64,000 nucleotides of DNA, taken from positions 330,541 to 394,540 of the forward strand of contig NZ_RCDC01000004.1 in the NCBI RefSeq assembly GCF_003651185.1. The letters run 5' to 3'. Origin of the DNA: Stenotrophomonas rhizophila (GTDB lineage: Bacteria > Pseudomonadota > Gammaproteobacteria > Xanthomonadales > Xanthomonadaceae). The notes beneath the pieces are model-generated. The model saw only the letters and a list, made by a program, of their open reading frames with translations. It did not search any database and had not been told where the DNA came from. Made by a program: the position numbers and the translations under genes. Below are positions 22,030 to 31,909 of this stretch, piece after piece (position 1 is the stretch's first letter; the number at the start of each line of letters is the position of its first letter).

Positions 22030-22554
22030 TCACAAGCGGCGGCCAAGCACCTGGCCCGGCCAACCTTCCATGTTGAAGGTCGACAGCCGCTCGTATCCGC
22101 ACGATTCGTAAAAACGCACCAGGTCGCCACTGCCCCCGGCATAGCAATCCACGCGCACGGAAGCGACACCCGCGGCACGTGCCTGCTCGTCGGCGAACGC
22201 CATCAGCCGGCGGCCGATACCGCGCACGCGCGGATCGCGCGAAGCAATCAGCACGCGCACGTAGAGCTCTGGCTCGACCGCCGCGGGCACGTAAGGCATG
22301 GCGTCCCCCAACGCCAGGAACGCACGCACCTCGCCCTGTGAGGTTTCAGCCACCCACGCACCCGGCAGCGCGCAGGCGTCGGTCATCTGGGTGATACGGC
22401 GCGGAATCGATGACCACGCTTGGCTACCCCACTGCTGCGGGTTGCCGATGGCCACGAACCAGGCAATCACCTCATCGAACAAGCGCAGTACAGCGGGCGC
22501 ATCGGCCACACTGGCGCGACGCATCGCCAGCGCTTCTTTTGCCGCATCAGTCAC
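22030..22554 (-). CDS. GNAT family N-acetyltransferase
   Basis: About 174 residues with acetyl-CoA motif A visible as YVRVLIASRDPRVRGIGRRLM and motif B as RFYESCGYERL. GTG at 22554 has AGGAGAGG 5 bases upstream and is preferred; an internal ATG (MRRASVAD) is 30 bases later. Substrate unknown. It ends 12 bp from the second LacI gene, convergent with it, and marks the edge of the xylan locus. Confidence 0.82.
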   Translation of the reverse strand: MTDAAKEALAMRRASVADAPAVLRLFDEVIAWFVAIGNPQQWGSQAWSSIPRRITQMTDACALPGAWVAETSQGEVRAFLALGDAMPYVPAAVEPELYVRVLIASRDPRVRGIGRRLMAFADEQARAAGVASVRVDCYAGGSGDLVRFYESCGYERLSTFNMEGWPGQVLGRRL

Positions 22555-22681
22555 GCATACCTCTCCTGCCTGGTGGCGATATGCCACGTCCAGAAGCAGT
22601 GTGCCGCCATCGGGGGCAGACACCAAGCCTCTCGCCAGATCGACGTCGGCAGCACAGAGCCGGGACATACCCCAGGTGGCC

Positions 22682-23209
22682 TCAGCCCGCCGCTTCCAGC
22701 GCCGAGGGCGGCGTGGCAAGCCGCGAGGCACGCAGGTATCGCAGGTACTTCCCGATGAAGACGCCGGTGAACCCGCCCGACAGCAACAGATAGGCGGCGC
22801 GGAAGCCGACATCGAAGGTGAGCGAAGGGGAAACGGAGAGTGCGACCTCGAAGCCGTACTTCACCACAAACGTGAGCAGCAGCAGCGGCAGCAGGCTGTA
22901 GTCCGCACGCCGCCACAACCTCCCCGTGGACATGTTGACGGTGAGCGTTGCCCGTCGCAGCAGCATCCACCCAAGGCCCATGCCCGCACCGATGCCGACC
23001 AGCCATTCCGCCCACGCCTCCCAGGAACTACCGAAGCGGTGGCCCAGCGACCAGACTCCCCAAGCGGTGAAGAGGACCGGCACGATGGCCAGCTTCGTGA
23101 GCGAGGTTTCACCGGGTTTCATGGCGCTGACGCCACGGGTGACCAGAAAGACCAGAAGCGCCCAGACCCACACAGGGGTACTCGAGATGAGGCTCAGCAG
23201 CATGTTCAC
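22682..23209 (-). CDS. Small inner-membrane protein (DUF6622-like)
   Basis: About 175 residues with four or five hydrophobic segments (ISSTPVWVWALLVFLVT, LAIVPVLFTAWGVWSLG, WLVGIGAGMGLGWMLL, SLLPLLLLTFVVKYGF, and AAYLLLSGGFTGVFIG). The pattern and the TPVWVWALLVFLVTRG start resemble DUF6622 proteins. GTG at 23209 has AAGGA six bases upstream; ATG at 23203 is the alternative. Function unknown. It lies 127 bp upstream of the acetyltransferase on the same strand. Confidence 0.72.
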   Translation of the reverse strand: MNMLLSLISSTPVWVWALLVFLVTRGVSAMKPGETSLTKLAIVPVLFTAWGVWSLGHRFGSSWEAWAEWLVGIGAGMGLGWMLLRRATLTVNMSTGRLWRRADYSLLPLLLLTFVVKYGFEVALSVSPSLTFDVGFRAAYLLLSGGFTGVFIGKYLRYLRASRLATPPSALEAAG

Positions 23210-23366
23210 AGGACGTCCTTGATGTGGGTGGGTGCCGGCGATGCAACGCCGCGCGGGAATGGGTCCATTCTCGCTTTGCACCGACCCATCACAAGTGACA
23301 GGTGTCAGGGATCAGGAATTACCCCCCCTCACTCTCCTGGCGACGAGCCAGGGTGCGTGTAAAGGG

Positions 23367-23834
23367 TCAGGTCCGCTGCAACGCATAGTTGGCCACCATC
23401 CTGTCCAGAAGGTCCAGTTCGTCGGGGGGAACTTGCGAGGCGGTATCACACACAATCGATGAGGCCAGATAGTACTCGGTGTCATTGCGGAGGCGGCCAC
23501 GCCGCAGGATCGCCTTGTAGTGACGAGAGCGGCCCTGCCAGAGCTGACTCATCGTCGGTGCGCCGGCCCGGGCCAGAGAGGCATCGGCTGCAGCGATCTC
23601 CTGAGGCGAGAAATCCTCGAAGTCCTCCAGGATGTCATTGACCGCTTGCTTCAGGCCTGGCAGCACACGTGAAACACCCAGCTGGCGCTCGTAGGCCGCC
23701 AGGACATTGATGGGATTGTGCGGGTGCTCGAGCCCCAACACCCGATGCGGCGTGAGATGTGTCTCCCAGTGAACAAAGAAGCGCTTGAGTTGGTCGTACT
23801 CACGCTGCTTTTCTGCCGATACCGACCTGGCCAT
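23367..23834 (-). CDS. Hypothetical protein, third gene of the acetolactate-synthase-like operon
   Basis: A soluble 155-residue protein without signal peptide or membrane helix, rich in charged residues (start MARSVSAEKQREYDQLKRFF). I do not recognise a family. It begins 7 bp after the aldehyde dehydrogenase stop, so it is probably co-transcribed with it and with the acetolactate-synthase-like gene. Codon use matches its neighbours, which supports it being real. Confidence 0.65.
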   Translation of the reverse strand: MARSVSAEKQREYDQLKRFFVHWETHLTPHRVLGLEHPHNPINVLAAYERQLGVSRVLPGLKQAVNDILEDFEDFSPQEIAAADASLARAGAPTMSQLWQGRSRHYKAILRRGRLRNDTEYYLASSIVCDTASQVPPDELDLLDRMVANYALQRT

Positions 23835-23841
23835 AACGGGT

Positions 23842-25224
23842 TCAACTCCTCCGCATCAGAATCATCTTTTCCTGCGACATGTCCCGCATCGTGTACGGAA
23901 TCCCGCCCGTGCCATAACCCGATTCGCGGCGGCCGGCGAAAGGCATCCAGTCCGTGCGGAATGCAGTCGGATCATTGATCATCACGGCCGAGGCATCCAA
24001 GCGGTTGGCAGCGCGCATGGCGATATCGATATCCTGCGCGAACACGCTGGCCTGGAAGGCGGTGGGCAAGGCGTTGGCGCGAGCAATCGCCTCGTCGAGG
24101 TCCGCGAAGCGATACACCGCCACCACCGGCCCGAACACTTCCAGCGTGGTTACCCGAGCGTCGCTGGCTGGATCGAGCAATACGGTGGGCTGCAACATCG
24201 TCTCGGAGAGGCGCTTGCCGCCTGTGGCACGCTGCGCACCGCCGCTCACCGCTTCGTCAATCCACTCGGCCACGCGGTCGGCCTCGCGCGGCTGGATCAG
24301 CGGGCCCACCTCGGTGTCCTTCAGGGTCGGGTCGCCGGTACGCAGCCGTTCAACCCGGGCGACGAGGGCCTGGGTGAAGTCGTCGGCAATGGTGTTGTGG
24401 ACGAAGATGCGCTGGGTGGACACGCAGACCTGGCCGGCATGGTAGTAGCCGCCCTTGACGATCGGCTCGATGATCCTGGCCAGGTCAGCGCTGCGATCGA
24501 CGAGGGCGGGCGCAGCCCCGCCATGTTCCAGCGCCGAACGTGCGCCATGTGCCAGCTTGGCGTGCAGCGACCACCCTACCCTCGCCGAACCGATGAAGCT
24601 CAGGAAGGCAATGCGTTTGTCGGTCGCCAGCGCCTCGGCCAGGTCGTTGCCGTCCGGGAGGAAACTCTGGCACCACGGTTCGGGCAGCCCGGCCTCATGC
24701 ACCATTGCCACGAATTCCAGGCAGGACAGCGGCGTTGCCGAGGCGGGCTTGATGATGACCGGACAACCCACCGCGATGGCCGGCGCGACCTGATGGACGA
24801 TCAGGTTGAGCGGGTGATTGAACGCCGAGATGGCCGCCACGATGCCGATGGGCTCCCGGGTCGTGAACGCCCAGCGGCCCTCGGACGCTGCCGAAAGACC
24901 CATCGGGATTTCGCGGCCGGCAAAGTTGCGCAGCTCGTCGGCCGCGTTGTGGACGCCATCAATCGCACGTGCGGTCTCGATGATCGCATCCGGGAGCGGT
25001 TTGCCGCCCTCGCGTGCAATCTGCAGGGCGAGGTGATCGCGCTTGGCGTCCATCAGGGCGGCAAGCCTGCGCAGGATGGCGATGCGCTGGTGCGGGGCGA
25101 GCCAGCCGTCGCGGTCCTTGAAGACGCTCTCGGCAGCACTGAGCTTGCGCTCCAGCGCGGCGGCGGTATCCAGCCCGATCTCTGCGATGGGGGCGCGGTC
25201 AAAGGCCTGTACGACGGTCAGCAT
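23842..25224 (-). CDS. NAD(P)-dependent aldehyde dehydrogenase
   Basis: A 460-residue aldehyde dehydrogenase. Visible parts are the cofactor block PIGIVAAISAFNHPLN, PVIIKPASATPLS, FIGSARVGW, the catalytic Glu in ALEHGGAAP and the nucleophile Cys in YYHAGQVCVSTQR. It is slightly shorter than typical 480-500-residue members. It follows the acetolactate-synthase-like gene by 33 bp. The pair suggests oxidation of an aldehyde made by the ThDP enzyme (decarboxylase followed by dehydrogenase), but the substrate is unknown. Confidence 0.88.
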   Translation of the reverse strand: MLTVVQAFDRAPIAEIGLDTAAALERKLSAAESVFKDRDGWLAPHQRIAILRRLAALMDAKRDHLALQIAREGGKPLPDAIIETARAIDGVHNAADELRNFAGREIPMGLSAASEGRWAFTTREPIGIVAAISAFNHPLNLIVHQVAPAIAVGCPVIIKPASATPLSCLEFVAMVHEAGLPEPWCQSFLPDGNDLAEALATDKRIAFLSFIGSARVGWSLHAKLAHGARSALEHGGAAPALVDRSADLARIIEPIVKGGYYHAGQVCVSTQRIFVHNTIADDFTQALVARVERLRTGDPTLKDTEVGPLIQPREADRVAEWIDEAVSGGAQRATGGKRLSETMLQPTVLLDPASDARVTTLEVFGPVVAVYRFADLDEAIARANALPTAFQASVFAQDIDIAMRAANRLDASAVMINDPTAFRTDWMPFAGRRESGYGTGGIPYTMRDMSQEKMILMRRS

Positions 25225-25257
25225 CTTGAGCTCCTTGCGGAAGGGGCAGCCGGGGGG

Positions 25258-26913
25258 TCACGCGCAGCCCACGTCCGGCGTGCGGTTGCGCAGCTCATCC
25301 ACCAGCACGCGGGTATTTTCGGCATAGTCGATCGGCACATCCAGCACGTGGACACCGCCACCAGCGAAAGCAGCCTCGATCATCGGCACTAGGTCGTCGA
25401 CCGCGGTCACCCGGCTCCCCTTCGCGCCATACGCCTCGGCATACTTCACGAAATCCGGATTGCCAAAGCGCATGCCGAAATCCTCGAAACCATCCACCGC
25501 CTGCTTCCAGCGGATCATGCCGTAGGCACTATCGTTGAGGATCACCACGACGAGGTTGAGGCCCAGCCGCACGGCGGTTTCCATTTCCTGCGAATTCATC
25601 ATGAAGCCACCGTCACCGCACACGGCCATGACGCGCCGCTGGGGGTACAGCATGGCCGCCATCATCGCCGATGGCAGGCCCGCACCCATCGTGGCCAGTG
25701 CGTTGTCGAGCAGCAGCGTGTTGGCGACGTGCGTTCGATAATTGCGGGCGAACCAGATCTTGTACATGCCGTTGTCGAGGCAGACGATCCCGTCGTCCGG
25801 CATGGACTGGCGTACGTCATGCACGACCCGTTGCGGCGTGACCGGGAAGCGGTCCTCCTCGGCACGGTCATTGAGGCGGGCCAGGATCTTCTGGCGCAGC
25901 TCGATCATGCCTTCGTCAGTCGCCACGCGGCCTTCCAGCCGCCCGGCCAGCGCATCCATCGAGGCACCGATGTCGCCCAGAACCTCGATATCGGGGTGGT
26001 ACACCTGCTCCACCGTGGCGGACTGGAAGCTGATATGGATGACCTTGGGCCCGCCGCCGCTCTTCATCAGGAAGGGCGGCTTTTCGACCGTGTCATGGCC
26101 GATGGCGATGATCAGATCGGCGCGGGCAACCGCTTCGTGGACATAGTCGCCCTCGGAGAGCGCGGCTGTTCCCATGTACAGGTTGGAGCCGCCGGTGACG
26201 GCGCCCTTGCCCATCTGCGTGTTGAAGAACGGCAGGCGGGTCCGTGCGACGAACGCGGAAAGCGCCTCGGCGAGCCACGGGCGGCTTCCCGCCGCACCGA
26301 TCATCGCCAGCGGCCGTTTGGCCGCCAGGATGGCCGCCTCTGCGCGGTCGAGCGCGGCAGACGGTGCGATCGGACGCTCCAGCGGATGGGCCGGGATGAC
26401 GGGAATATCTTCGACCTCCTCGCCGGCGACATCTTCCGGGAGCTCCAGATGCACTGGCCCGGGGCGCTCTTCCATGGCCACGCGGAAGGCATCGCGCACC
26501 GTGGCCGGAATCGCGGCCGGGCTGACGATCTGACGCGTCATTTTCGTGAGCGGCTTCATCGAGGCCACGATATCCACGATCTGGAACCGTGCCTGCTTGG
26601 CGCTCATCACCGGCTTCTGCCCCGTGATGAGAATCATCGGCCACGCGCCGAGGTGGGCATAGGCGGCGCCGGTGGAGAAATTCAGCGCGCCCGGGCCGAG
26701 CGTGGCCAGACAGACCCCGGGCCTGCCGGTGAGCCGGCCGTGGGTGGCGGCCATGAACGCGGCCGCCTGCTCGTGGCGGGTAAGCACCAGCTCGATGTGC
26801 GAGGTCCGGAGCGACTCGAGGAAGTCCAGATTCTCCTCGCCCGGGACACCAAAGATGCGGTCGACGCCTTCGTTCTCCAGCGCCTTGACCAGTAGATCCG
26901 AGCCCTTCTGCAT
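25258..26913 (-). CDS. ThDP-dependent acetolactate synthase / 2-oxo-acid decarboxylase-like enzyme
   Basis: A 551-residue ThDP enzyme resembling catabolic acetolactate synthase (AlsS type). The ThDP-activating Glu is in LTRHEQAAAFMA; the cofactor motif runs from GDGGFMMNSQEM to VVVILND. No regulatory small subunit lies nearby, which argues against a branched-chain biosynthetic role. AAGGA precedes the ATG, and a TATAGT hexamer (minus strand, 26944-26949) could be its -10 element. It leads an operon with the aldehyde dehydrogenase and a hypothetical gene. Acetolactate synthesis is one option; a decarboxylase feeding the dehydrogenase is equally possible. Confidence 0.83.
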   Translation of the reverse strand: MQKGSDLLVKALENEGVDRIFGVPGEENLDFLESLRTSHIELVLTRHEQAAAFMAATHGRLTGRPGVCLATLGPGALNFSTGAAYAHLGAWPMILITGQKPVMSAKQARFQIVDIVASMKPLTKMTRQIVSPAAIPATVRDAFRVAMEERPGPVHLELPEDVAGEEVEDIPVIPAHPLERPIAPSAALDRAEAAILAAKRPLAMIGAAGSRPWLAEALSAFVARTRLPFFNTQMGKGAVTGGSNLYMGTAALSEGDYVHEAVARADLIIAIGHDTVEKPPFLMKSGGGPKVIHISFQSATVEQVYHPDIEVLGDIGASMDALAGRLEGRVATDEGMIELRQKILARLNDRAEEDRFPVTPQRVVHDVRQSMPDDGIVCLDNGMYKIWFARNYRTHVANTLLLDNALATMGAGLPSAMMAAMLYPQRRVMAVCGDGGFMMNSQEMETAVRLGLNLVVVILNDSAYGMIRWKQAVDGFEDFGMRFGNPDFVKYAEAYGAKGSRVTAVDDLVPMIEAAFAGGGVHVLDVPIDYAENTRVLVDELRNRTPDVGCA

Positions 26914-27147
26914 TGCTTCGATCCTTGCGGTGAAGTCACGATCACTATACCCGGGCCGATGTCAGCGCTGCGTCGCCTGTCTGCGGGATGCTGTGCCCCG
27001 CGGGTGCCGGTAGTTTTACTGCCCTCATCCCGCATGTATTGCGGTTGAGCGCGTAAAGCGCCGTGGCCAGACTCGAGTGACACCCGGTGCCCGCCGGGCG
27101 TGGCGACTTCGTGCATGTAGATCAACACAGCACAACATGGATAAAAC

Positions 27148-30100
27148 GTGGACACTTCCCGATCTGGTCGCCGAGCAGCATCCGGCGTGACGTGTGCGGG
27201 TACGTTCGTGTCACCGCAATCGATCCGCGGCAGCCTGCTCGTGGTCGGTCTGGCGGCCGCGGCGCCCTGGTCCGCACTGGCGCAGAGCGTGGACGCCGCC
27301 AGCTGCATTACGGTGCCGGCCACCGTACCCGCCCAGCAGGTCCGTGCGAACGGTACGGTCCAGACGATCGCAAGCGGCACGTACGCGCCGACCACCGCCG
27401 GTGCACCGGCCTTCTATGCCGCCAATGCCGGCGTGATCAACGCTGCCGGCGCGGTGGCGTTGATCACCAGTGCCGCCAACACGGCCACGGTCTGCTCGAC
27501 CAACGCGGGCGCGGTCAACTTCCTGGCGGCTGGCTCCACCGTCAGCCGACTGGGCGCCGGAGGGCCTGCTGCCCGCCTGGAGGCAGGCACCACGCTGACC
27601 TCGAACGGCACGCGCTTCTACACGTCCCTGGCCAACAGCGAAGGCCTCCAGGTAGCGGGCGGCAGTTTCACCGGCAGCGGCGATGTCATTGCCACCGGAA
27701 TACTGCTCGGGACGCAACCCGGCAACCCCGCCACCTACGGCCTGCCGGTGGATGCCAGCGGCAATCTCGTCACCGATCCCAGCGCTTACGTGGGCAAGGC
27801 CGCAACGGCGGCCCACGGCATCAGTGCCATTGACGGCGCCGTTCGGTTGAATGTGGACAGCGCCGGCATTCCCACGGGTGGCACCACATCGATCCATATC
27901 CTGGGCACCGGCGCCGGTGCAACCAATGGCAGCCACGGGCTGCTCGGCGCCAGCGGCGCGCAGTTCGAGGTGCACGCGGTGAACATCCTCACCCGAGGCA
28001 ACAACAACAGTGGTGGACGCTTTGCCACCGGTTCGCGCCTCAGGGCATCCCAGCTTTCCATCGATACCACCGGCACCGGCGCGACCGGCCTGGTATTCGC
28101 TGATGCGCAAGGCATCTTGTCCGGGCTGACCATCAACGCCACCGGCACCACCGCACACGGGCTGTCGGCCGCTGGCACCTCCCAGGTGCAGGTTGATGGG
28201 CTGGACATCCGCGTGGCCGGGCAGAATGCGCACGGCGTGCTGGCCGGGGGCGGCAGCACGGTCACACTGGCAGATGCGCCGGGTATCGTCATCGCTGCGG
28301 GACAGACCGGCAATGCGCTGCGCGCCGAAGGCAGTGGCAGCGCGCTCACGGCAAACGGGCTGCGCCTCTCAACGCTGCGCAACGGCGCCATCGGTGCCCA
28401 TGCGCTGACCTCAGGCACGCTCACGCTGAGCGGCAGTGCGATCTACACCTCCGGCATTGCCGGCGGCAATGCGGCGGTTGGTCTGCAGGCGGCCAGCGGC
28501 GGCACGGTGCTCAGCCAAGGCAATGTCCTGCTCACGGGCGTACAGCTCGGTACGGATCCTTCCGCCGCCAGCTATGGCCTGCCGGTGGATGCCGGTGGCA
28601 CTGTCACGACCGATCCGGCCGCCTATGTGGCCACCGGCACCACCGGCGCAAATGGTGCGCAGGTGTCGTCCAGCGGCGGCACGCTGCGCCTGGACGTGGC
28701 CGCCAACGGCTCACCGCTGGCCACCGCCACGCGCATCGAAACGTTTGGCAACAACAGCACCGGCGTACTCGTGGCCCAGGCCGCCTCGGCGACATCGCGG
28801 CTGCAGGCGGCCAACACGGTGATCACCACGCACGGCATCAATGCCAATGCCGTACTGGTCCAGGGCACGGCTGGCACCACCGGACCGCAGGCCACGTTGC
28901 TGCGCCTGGATACACGCACCACGGATCTCAATGCCAACGGCGTGTATGGCCAGGCTGGCGCGCAGGTCAGCGTGACCGACAGTACCCTGACCACCTCGGG
29001 AAGCGGCGGCGGCATCCGTGCCGATGGCGCGGCAACCCGTATCACCGCGCGCAATCTCTATATCGGCGGCGGTGGCGCGGGTGGCATCGGCCTGAACGCG
29101 ACGGGCGGCACCATCGACAGCGCCGGCTCCACCATCATCAATGCCGGCCGCCCCGGGATGACACTCAACGCCAGCGGTGGCACGGCTGGCACGCTGATCT
29201 CCAGCGGCGACACCCTCCACACGGGCGTGCTGCTGGGAACCGATCTGGCGCTGCCGACGTTTGGGCGGCCGGTGGATGCCGGCGGCAATGCGGTGACCGA
29301 TCCCGCCGCATTCGTTCCCTCGGGCATCTCCGGGCATGGGGTATACGTGGGCACGGCCGGCGGCCGGGTCTGGATGAACGTCACTCCGGTGACGGGTCAG
29401 GCCGACGGCGCGCGCAGCAGCATCACCACCCTGGGCAACGCCAGCGAAGGCTTCAACATCCAGGGCGTGGATACGATCGCGACCCTGGCCAATGTGAGTG
29501 TCTCCACGCGCGGCACCGATTCCATCGGCGCACGCGCGGCGGGGGCCGGGCAGATCCGTACGAGCGGCATGACCGTCACCACCAGCGGGTTGCATGGCTA
29601 CGGGCTGGCTGCGTATGCCGACAGTCTGCTGACCGCGACGGCAAGCACCATCGTCACCACAGGCGTGCAGGCGCACGGACTGATTGCCTGGGCCGACAAT
29701 GGGCACCTGCTGCTGGGCGGCGGCAGCCGCGTGACGACCCGTGGTGCGCTGGCCCACGCTGCGGTGGCATGGAACGGCGGGCGGTTGGACGTGGCAGATA
29801 GCACGCTGGCCACGACCGGTCCCGGCGCGGCGGCGTTGCTGGTCCGTGGCGATCCCGCCCCCGCGTCGGCCTTCGTTACGCAGTCCACGCTCTCCGCGGC
29901 GGACGGCCCCGGCGTAGGCGCCATTGGCGCGGCGCAGATCGGCCTGACCGGCGCGACGGTAGGCGGGCGCGATCTATGGCTGAAGGTCGGTGCCATCGCC
30001 GATTTCGATGGGCTCGATGCGGCGGTCCCGGTGCTCCCGCCAGACCTGCCGCCGGATGATCCGGCAGCGCCCTTGCCGATGGCGGTGCCGATGCAGATGC

Positions 30101-31830
30101 CGCTGTTGCCGGCCGCCGACACCCCGACCATTGCCAGCATCGCCGCGACCGCCAGCGTGCTCACCGGCGCCGCGATCACCCTGCCCGGCAGCCTCTCCAA
30201 TGTGGCGCTGCACGACACGCTGTGGAATCTGACCGGCAACTCCACGCTCACCACGCTGCTCAATGATCGCAGCCGGATCGCGTTCGCGGTGCCTGGCGGA
30301 GATCCCGCCCAAGGGGCCAGCTACAAAACCCTGACCGTGTCGCGCTACAGCGGCAATGGCACGCTCGCGCTGAACACCTGGCTGGGTGACGATGCCTCCC
30401 CTTCGGATCAGCTGGTCGTGGTGGACGGCAGCAGCAGCGGCCCCGGCGCATTGGAGATCCGCAACAGTGGCGGCCGGGGCGACCTTACGCTGGCCGATGG
30501 CATCGGCGTGGTGCAGACAATCAACGCCATCAGCACGGCGGACAATTTTGCGTTGTCCGCGCCGGTCGTGGCCGGCCCCTACGAGTATTTCCTGTACCGC
30601 GGCGGTGCAGCCACGCTCTCCGGCCCGGACGTGGAGAACAGCTGGTACCTGCGCTCGGTGATCGATTGCGCCAGCCCGGGCGCACCGGCACCCCCCTGCC
30701 CCAGCCCGCCGCCCGAGCCGCCCGAGCCGCCCCAGCCACCACCGGAGCCACCGCCTACACCGCCTACACCGCCCACCCCGGCGCCGCCCCCGGCCTATCG
30801 CCAGGAGGTGTCGCTGATCGCAGCCGCACCCGCGATGGCCCAGGTGTACGGCCGCACCCTGATCGATACCCTGCACGAACGGGTCGGCGACGAGCAGCTG
30901 CTGCACCAGCGCGGCGACCTGGAGACCGGACGCAGTGGATTCAATGGCGCGTGGATGCGCTATCTCGGCCACGACGGCGAACATGATGGTGGCCGACGCG
31001 GCATCTATGGCGATCACGGCCCCGACTTCGACTACCGCTTCGATGCGTTGCAGATCGGCACCGACCTCTACCGGCGCGTGGATGCCGATGACCTGCGCCG
31101 CCGCCATGCCGGTTTCTACCTCGCCTATGGCAAAGGCAAGGGCGAGGTGCGGCACAACCTCCTGGATTACCGCTTCCATGCCGGTACGAACCGGTTCAAG
31201 GCCGGCTCGGTCGGCGGCTACTGGACAGCGTTCTCCGCCAAAGGCGCCTATATCGACGCCGTGGCCCAGTACACGTGGTACGACATGCGCCTGCAGTCCC
31301 CGCGCACGTCCGACAGTTTTGTCGACGCCGATGGGCTGGCGCTGTCGGTGGAAGGCGGCTGGCCGTTCGTTCTCAACGAGGGCGACGGGTCCTCCGGAGA
31401 GGACGGGCGTTGGCGTCTGGAGCCGCAGGCGCAGGTGATCTGGCAGCAGATCGACGTCGACGACCTCGATGATCACACCGCGCAGGTGCACTTCAGCGAC
31501 GGCGACTCGCTGGTGGGGCGCATCGGCGCGCGATTGAATCGCACCGGGCAGCACGAGACCGCGCAGGGTGAGGCCCGCAGCAGCAATGCCTGGCTGCGCG
31601 CCAACGTGTGGCATGAGTTCCGGGGCACGCCCCGCGCCGCATTCGCCACCAACAGCGGCTACGTGCCGTTCGCCGTCGATATGGGCGGCTCATGGGGCGA
31701 AGTGGGCATCGGCGGAACCTGGCAGGTCACCCAGACCGGCTACCTGTATGCCGATATCGACTACAGCTGGAGTTTCAACGGCGACGAGACCGCGTGGAAC
31801 GGCAAGCTGGGCATGCGCTGGAACTGGTAG
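27148..31830 (+). CDS. Autotransporter (type V secretion) with pertactin-like passenger
   Basis: A 1560-residue autotransporter. It has a long N-terminal leader of about 46 residues ending APWSALAQS, then a Gly/Ala/Thr-rich beta-helix passenger to about residue 1170, a proline-rich linker (about 1180-1217, PPEPPEPPQPP type) and a C-terminal beta-barrel of about 270 residues ending GMRWNW, the usual aromatic end. The passenger holds three related segments beginning near residues 188, 468 and 697. GTG at 27148 has no strong ribosome-binding site, and GTG at 27187 is another in-frame choice. No protease catalytic motif or RGD is obvious, so adhesion or biofilm is a guess. It is divergent from the ThDP operon. 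Confidence 0.9.
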   Translation: MDTSRSGRRAASGVTCAGTFVSPQSIRGSLLVVGLAAAAPWSALAQSVDAASCITVPATVPAQQVRANGTVQTIASGTYAPTTAGAPAFYAANAGVINAAGAVALITSAANTATVCSTNAGAVNFLAAGSTVSRLGAGGPAARLEAGTTLTSNGTRFYTSLANSEGLQVAGGSFTGSGDVIATGILLGTQPGNPATYGLPVDASGNLVTDPSAYVGKAATAAHGISAIDGAVRLNVDSAGIPTGGTTSIHILGTGAGATNGSHGLLGASGAQFEVHAVNILTRGNNNSGGRFATGSRLRASQLSIDTTGTGATGLVFADAQGILSGLTINATGTTAHGLSAAGTSQVQVDGLDIRVAGQNAHGVLAGGGSTVTLADAPGIVIAAGQTGNALRAEGSGSALTANGLRLSTLRNGAIGAHALTSGTLTLSGSAIYTSGIAGGNAAVGLQAASGGTVLSQGNVLLTGVQLGTDPSAASYGLPVDAGGTVTTDPAAYVATGTTGANGAQVSSSGGTLRLDVAANGSPLATATRIETFGNNSTGVLVAQAASATSRLQAANTVITTHGINANAVLVQGTAGTTGPQATLLRLDTRTTDLNANGVYGQAGAQVSVTDSTLTTSGSGGGIRADGAATRITARNLYIGGGGAGGIGLNATGGTIDSAGSTIINAGRPGMTLNASGGTAGTLISSGDTLHTGVLLGTDLALPTFGRPVDAGGNAVTDPAAFVPSGISGHGVYVGTAGGRVWMNVTPVTGQADGARSSITTLGNASEGFNIQGVDTIATLANVSVSTRGTDSIGARAAGAGQIRTSGMTVTTSGLHGYGLAAYADSLLTATASTIVTTGVQAHGLIAWADNGHLLLGGGSRVTTRGALAHAAVAWNGGRLDVADSTLATTGPGAAALLVRGDPAPASAFVTQSTLSAADGPGVGAIGAAQIGLTGATVGGRDLWLKVGAIADFDGLDAAVPVLPPDLPPDDPAAPLPMAVPMQMPLLPAADTPTIASIAATASVLTGAAITLPGSLSNVALHDTLWNLTGNSTLTTLLNDRSRIAFAVPGGDPAQGASYKTLTVSRYSGNGTLALNTWLGDDASPSDQLVVVDGSSSGPGALEIRNSGGRGDLTLADGIGVVQTINAISTADNFALSAPVVAGPYEYFLYRGGAATLSGPDVENSWYLRSVIDCASPGAPAPPCPSPPPEPPEPPQPPPEPPPTPPTPPTPAPPPAYRQEVSLIAAAPAMAQVYGRTLIDTLHERVGDEQLLHQRGDLETGRSGFNGAWMRYLGHDGEHDGGRRGIYGDHGPDFDYRFDALQIGTDLYRRVDADDLRRRHAGFYLAYGKGKGEVRHNLLDYRFHAGTNRFKAGSVGGYWTAFSAKGAYIDAVAQYTWYDMRLQSPRTSDSFVDADGLALSVEGGWPFVLNEGDGSSGEDGRWRLEPQAQVIWQQIDVDDLDDHTAQVHFSDGDSLVGRIGARLNRTGQHETAQGEARSSNAWLRANVWHEFRGTPRAAFATNSGYVPFAVDMGGSWGEVGIGGTWQVTQTGYLYADIDYSWSFNGDETAWNGKLGMRWNW
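27700..29460 (+). repeat. Three diverged protein-level repeats in the autotransporter passenger
   Basis: Segments starting about 27700, 28540 and 29230 each read as LLGT/QLGTD, then YGLPVDA or FGRPVDA, then TDPxAYV/AFV, and a strand pattern ending in a TxGNxS-like turn about 80 residues later. Spacings are 280 and 229 residues, so the copies are separated by unrelated beta-helix rungs. The DNA has diverged, so the duplications are old. Confidence 0.65.
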
Positions 31831-31909
31831 AAGCGGTGATTCCCACCGGGCAGCTGCAATCCTCCCGTCGCCATTTCTGGGACATCAAGGATGGGCGCGC
31901 CAGTACACC

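Noticed and set aside
30691..30795. Low-complexity CCG/CCA-rich tract
   Set aside because: It encodes the proline-rich linker of the autotransporter, not a separate repeat or CRISPR-like array.
29974..31614. Minus-strand open frame opposite the autotransporter barrel
   Set aside because: No domain, no ribosome-binding site, and it mirrors the codon periodicity of the real gene.
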